This document shows positions 61,470 through 64,000 of a DNA stretch of 64,000 nt, piece after piece. The notes under the pieces were generated by a model. That model was given only the letters and a program-made list of their open reading frames with translations. It did no database searches and had not been told where the DNA came from. The stretch comes from Mobilisporobacter senegalensis. GTDB taxonomy: Bacteria; Bacillota; Clostridia; Lachnospirales; Lachnospiraceae. A program made the position numbers and the translations under genes. The number at the start of each line of letters is the position of its first letter. Position 1 is the first letter of the stretch. The stretch covers positions 310,001 through 374,000 of the forward strand of contig NZ_RJVG01000003.1 in assembly GCF_003752155.1 (NCBI RefSeq), in the 5' to 3' direction.

Positions 61470-62987
61470 TTATCGATTAAAATATTCCTGAAATATTTTC
61501 TTGGCAATAGGTACTGCATGAGAACTTCCAGTACCTGCTCCCTCAACGATGATACTGACTACCAGTTGAGGTTTATCTGTTGGAGCAAAGCCAACAAACC
61601 ACGCATGGGATTGCTGCTTATCATTAAATTCAGCGGAACCGGTTTTCCCTGCGGAATGTATCCCTAAGCCATTCAGTGCTGAGCCAGTTCCACTGGTTAC
61701 TACTTCTTCCATCATCTGGGTTAATATCTTTGCTTCTTTTGAAGTCATTAAAGTACCATAAATGTTAGGTACATTTTTCTTAATTAAAGTACCAGAAGAA
61801 TTTGTAATGTGGTCCACTACATATGGTGTCATAAGAGTTCCACCATTGGCTATGGTAGCTGTAATTAAAGCATTATGAAAAGGTGAAACCAATGTTTTTC
61901 CCTGCCCGATCACTGTCTGAGGTACTTCCGATTTTTTAGAATGAGAATCAAGTACAAAACTGCTTTGCTTATAAGGAATATTTGTTGGAAGACTACGATT
62001 AAATAAAAATGTTTCATTTAATTTACGGAAAGAACCTATATTTAAACTAGTACCCATATTGGCAAATGAAGTATTACAGGATTCTGAAAAAGAATGGAGT
62101 AAATCTACCTTTCCATGTTTTTCATTCTTGTAACAGTTAATGGATACACTATCAAAGATTCCTTGTCCGCTACAGGTATATTCATAATCTTTATAAGTAT
62201 TTTCATTTTCTCTGATATATTCAAGGGCAGTCAGTATTTTATAAGTGGAACCAGGAGGATATAACCCCTGCGTTGCACGATTTACCAAAGCAGAATTATT
62301 ATCCGTATCATCCGTTAAGTCTTCCCAATTCCTACTTACTTCATTAGGATCATAATCCGGCTTGGATACCATTGCAAGTATTTTCCCTGTACTTGGCTCT
62401 AATACGACAACAGCTCCCTTTTGACTGCCTAATGCATTGTAGGCTACTTCTTGTAACTTTACATCCAGGGTAGTTATAATATTATCTCCAGGATTCTTAA
62501 CACCTGATATTTCATTGTATACCATCATAATAGGGTTATTGTGGGAAGTTAAAAGATTAAAATTCTCACTTGACTCAATTCCCGTTTTTCCTTTTTCAAA
62601 TCTCCCAACAATATGGGCAAACATTTCATCATAAGGGTAGACTCTTGAAGTATTCCCTTTTTTATCTTCTACGGTTTTTGCCAATGTTTCTCCATTACTT
62701 CCTTGAATCTCTCCTCTGATCACACGCTCTGCTAAAAGATCCTGCCTCTTGTTATAAGAATTATTGATGACTTCATCGCTATCTGCAAAAAGAAAGTAGG
62801 CAAAATACGTAGTAAGCAGCACAAATAACCCAACAAAGATATAAGTAATCATGACAATTTCCCGGTTGGGATTCTTTGTCTTGTCCAGGCTCTTAATATT
62901 TTCTTCTATAAGAACGTCATTATTCTCTTTCTGGTTCCTGTTCATCTGCTTTTTGAATTTTTTCTTTTTTTGTTTTTCTTCTTTCAC
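61470..62987 (-). CDS. Penicillin-binding transpeptidase (PbpA/PBP2-like) partner of FtsW/RodA
   Basis: 505 residues from GTG at 62987, supported by RBS GAGGTTGG; the frame opens at ATG 63002 without an RBS. A Lys-rich cytoplasmic start is followed by one membrane helix (about 45-68), a short N-terminal domain, and the transpeptidase with S247-T-Y-K250, SCN at about 303-305 and K448-T-G. It cross-links peptidoglycan. The short form paired with a FtsW/RodA gene resembles the actinobacterial PbpA-RodA arrangement and is common in clostridia. It overlaps the FtsW/RodA gene by about 70 bases. A weak AT-rich hairpin spans its stop (61462-61489). Confidence 0.92.
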   Translation of the reverse strand: MKEEKQKKKKFKKQMNRNQKENNDVLIEENIKSLDKTKNPNREIVMITYIFVGLFVLLTTYFAYFLFADSDEVINNSYNKRQDLLAERVIRGEIQGSNGETLAKTVEDKKGNTSRVYPYDEMFAHIVGRFEKGKTGIESSENFNLLTSHNNPIMMVYNEISGVKNPGDNIITTLDVKLQEVAYNALGSQKGAVVVLEPSTGKILAMVSKPDYDPNEVSRNWEDLTDDTDNNSALVNRATQGLYPPGSTYKILTALEYIRENENTYKDYEYTCSGQGIFDSVSINCYKNEKHGKVDLLHSFSESCNTSFANMGTSLNIGSFRKLNETFLFNRSLPTNIPYKQSSFVLDSHSKKSEVPQTVIGQGKTLVSPFHNALITATIANGGTLMTPYVVDHITNSSGTLIKKNVPNIYGTLMTSKEAKILTQMMEEVVTSGTGSALNGLGIHSAGKTGSAEFNDKQQSHAWFVGFAPTDKPQLVVSIIVEGAGTGSSHAVPIAKKIFQEYFNR

Positions 62988-64000
62988 TATTACCAACCTC
63001 ATTCTGGTTTAACACATACATTCCCTGAATAATGCTAAACATAATTATTGTACTAAGTGCAGAACTTCCTCCATAGCTGACTAATGGTAAGGTTACCCCT
63101 GTGGATGGAATGAATTTAATTGCTCCTCCAATTGTCAGGAATACCTGAAATATATACATTGTACTTAAACCTAACGCAACCAGTTTATAGAACTCTTTCT
63201 TCATCTTCATTGCTATATTTATAAACATAACAAAGCAGCTAAGACAAATCAAAATAATACATATGGCAGTAATGGCCCCCAGTTCTTCTGAAATCGCCGA
63301 AAAGATAAAATCACTTTCAACAACAGGTATACTGTTAGGTAATCCTTTTGCCAACCCAAGGCCAAACCATCCTCCTGTCCCGATAGCAAATAAAGACTGG
63401 GCCACCTGATATCCTTCTTTATCGATATAAGTCCATGGATCCCTCCAGGCTGTGACACGCACCTTTACATGAGAAAATAAAAAATAAGCGATATAAGCTG
63501 CAATGGAGCCTAGTCCGAATCCTGAAAATAAATAAAGTGATTTCTTAGTCGCAGCATACAGTACAATCAGGAAAGTCACAAAAAAGATAAGCGCACTTCC
63601 TAGATCCCTTGATACTACAAATACAAGTACATATACTGCTGCAAGTATTGTAATCTTTATGAGATCTTTAAATTCCTTATAGTCTGATAACAATGATGCT
63701 ATAAAAAATACAAAGATAATCTTTACAAACTCAGAGGGCTGAATCAAAATTCCAAACACATTGATCCAGTTCGTTGCACCATACTTAGTAGTTCCAAATA
63801 CTAAAACCAATAACAAAAGTGACAGTCCGACAAACCCATAGATCCAGCCTAATTTACTTAAGTATTTAAATTTTTCTATGATTACTGGTACGACTAAGCA
63901 TATCCCAAAGGAAGCACCAACAATCATAAATTGTTTTATGACCATGTCAAAAGAAAGCCTTGTTAATATGACAAAGCTAATCATGATTAAAAACAACATA
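62920..64000 (-). CDS. FtsW/RodA/SpoVE family glycosyltransferase, 5' end beyond window
   Basis: About 360 residues are visible and the frame stays open to the window edge, so the first helices and true start are probably missing (family members usually have about 10 helices and 380-450 residues). Recognisable blocks: the functional Asp in SRDLGSALIFFVTF (about residue 130 here), AWRDPWTYIDKEGYQVAQSLFAIGTGG, ESDFIFSAISEELG (about 208-221), and the end GVTLPLVSYGGSSALS. It polymerises peptidoglycan glycan strands from lipid II. The C-terminal Lys/Glu tail overlaps the downstream transpeptidase gene, its expected partner. Confidence 0.92.
   Translation of the reverse strand, partial: MLFLIMISFVILTRLSFDMVIKQFMIVGASFGICLVVPVIIEKFKYLSKLGWIYGFVGLSLLLLVLVFGTTKYGATNWINVFGILIQPSEFVKIIFVFFIASLLSDYKEFKDLIKITILAAVYVLVFVVSRDLGSALIFFVTFLIVLYAATKKSLYLFSGFGLGSIAAYIAYFLFSHVKVRVTAWRDPWTYIDKEGYQVAQSLFAIGTGGWFGLGLAKGLPNSIPVVESDFIFSAISEELGAITAICIILICLSCFVMFINIAMKMKKEFYKLVALGLSTMYIFQVFLTIGGAIKFIPSTGVTLPLVSYGGSSALSTIIMFSIIQGMYVLNQNEVGNSERRKTKKEKIQKADEQEPERE

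Noticed and set aside
1-64000. tRNA, rRNA, SRP RNA, insertion sequences, prophage or defence systems
   Set aside because: No cloverleaf-like intergenic sequence, transposase, integrase or defence gene was recognised; gaps are short and mostly explained by promoters and terminators.

Overview
This 64 kb window is low-GC, gene-dense DNA from a spore-forming, probably anaerobic Firmicute. spoIVA shows sporulation. A ThiW-type thiamine transporter, a biotin-dependent Na+-pump decarboxylase operon, a sufCBDSU operon and a giant acyl-CoA dehydratase activase-like protein fit a Lachnospiraceae-like clostridium (inference from gene content). Nearly every gene is on the minus strand, so the window probably lies on one replichore and transcription runs from high to low coordinates. 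The only confident plus-strand gene is a beta-lactamase-fold serine hydrolase at 19680-20699. I see no rRNA, tRNA, CRISPR array, prophage or insertion sequence.

Layout by region. 1-4141: 3' part of an ABC-type permease cut by the window edge, a DUF4349 lipoprotein, a YnbB-like PLP enzyme and miaA. 4256-7971: M42 aminopeptidase, iron alcohol dehydrogenase and a MATE exporter. 8135-12543: a complete TPP-riboswitch-controlled thiamine operon (thiW-thiC-thiM-thiE-thiD), lying between mutL and miaA. 12565-19515: a DNA-repair operon (membrane MutS-like ATPase, rnhA, mutS, mutL) with its own sigma-A-type promoter. 19680-23864: serine hydrolase, secreted SH3/NlpC-P60 hydrolase and spoIVA. 24013-28419: DUF512 radical-SAM-like protein, der, plsY, gpsA.

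28469-33028: lepB-rbgA-rnhB-ylqH-yraN-pgeF, and rplS with its own promoter and a leader hairpin. 33083-39317: ffh/ylxM, rpsP-khpA, rimM-trmD, then three accessory genes that separate trmD from rplS. 39346-44396: a five-gene biotin-dependent carboxyltransferase/decarboxylase operon. 44489-48912: a KdpE/KdpD-like two-component system without nearby kdpFABC, and a D,D-carboxypeptidase. 49097-55454: the 1409-residue activase-like protein, a truncated DUF523 remnant, an SplB-like radical SAM protein and a lytic transglycosylase. 55482-60781: the suf Fe-S assembly operon with a BFD-like [2Fe-2S] protein at its end and an IscR-like operator at its promoter. 60856-64000: NUDIX hydrolase and a PBP/FtsW-RodA pair cut by the window edge.

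Most of the window is conserved housekeeping DNA. Points worth a second look are regulatory (structured leader before the TPP riboswitch, hairpin and palindrome at the ylxM-ffh promoter, IscR-like box on suf, palindrome at the transglycosylase promoter, mini-ORF before lepB) and biochemical (an operon with both transcarboxylase-type carboxyltransferases plus Na+-pump subunits; the giant double-activase fusion). Promoters were read by eye as -35/-10 pairs with 16-18 base spacing; none is experimentally supported here.
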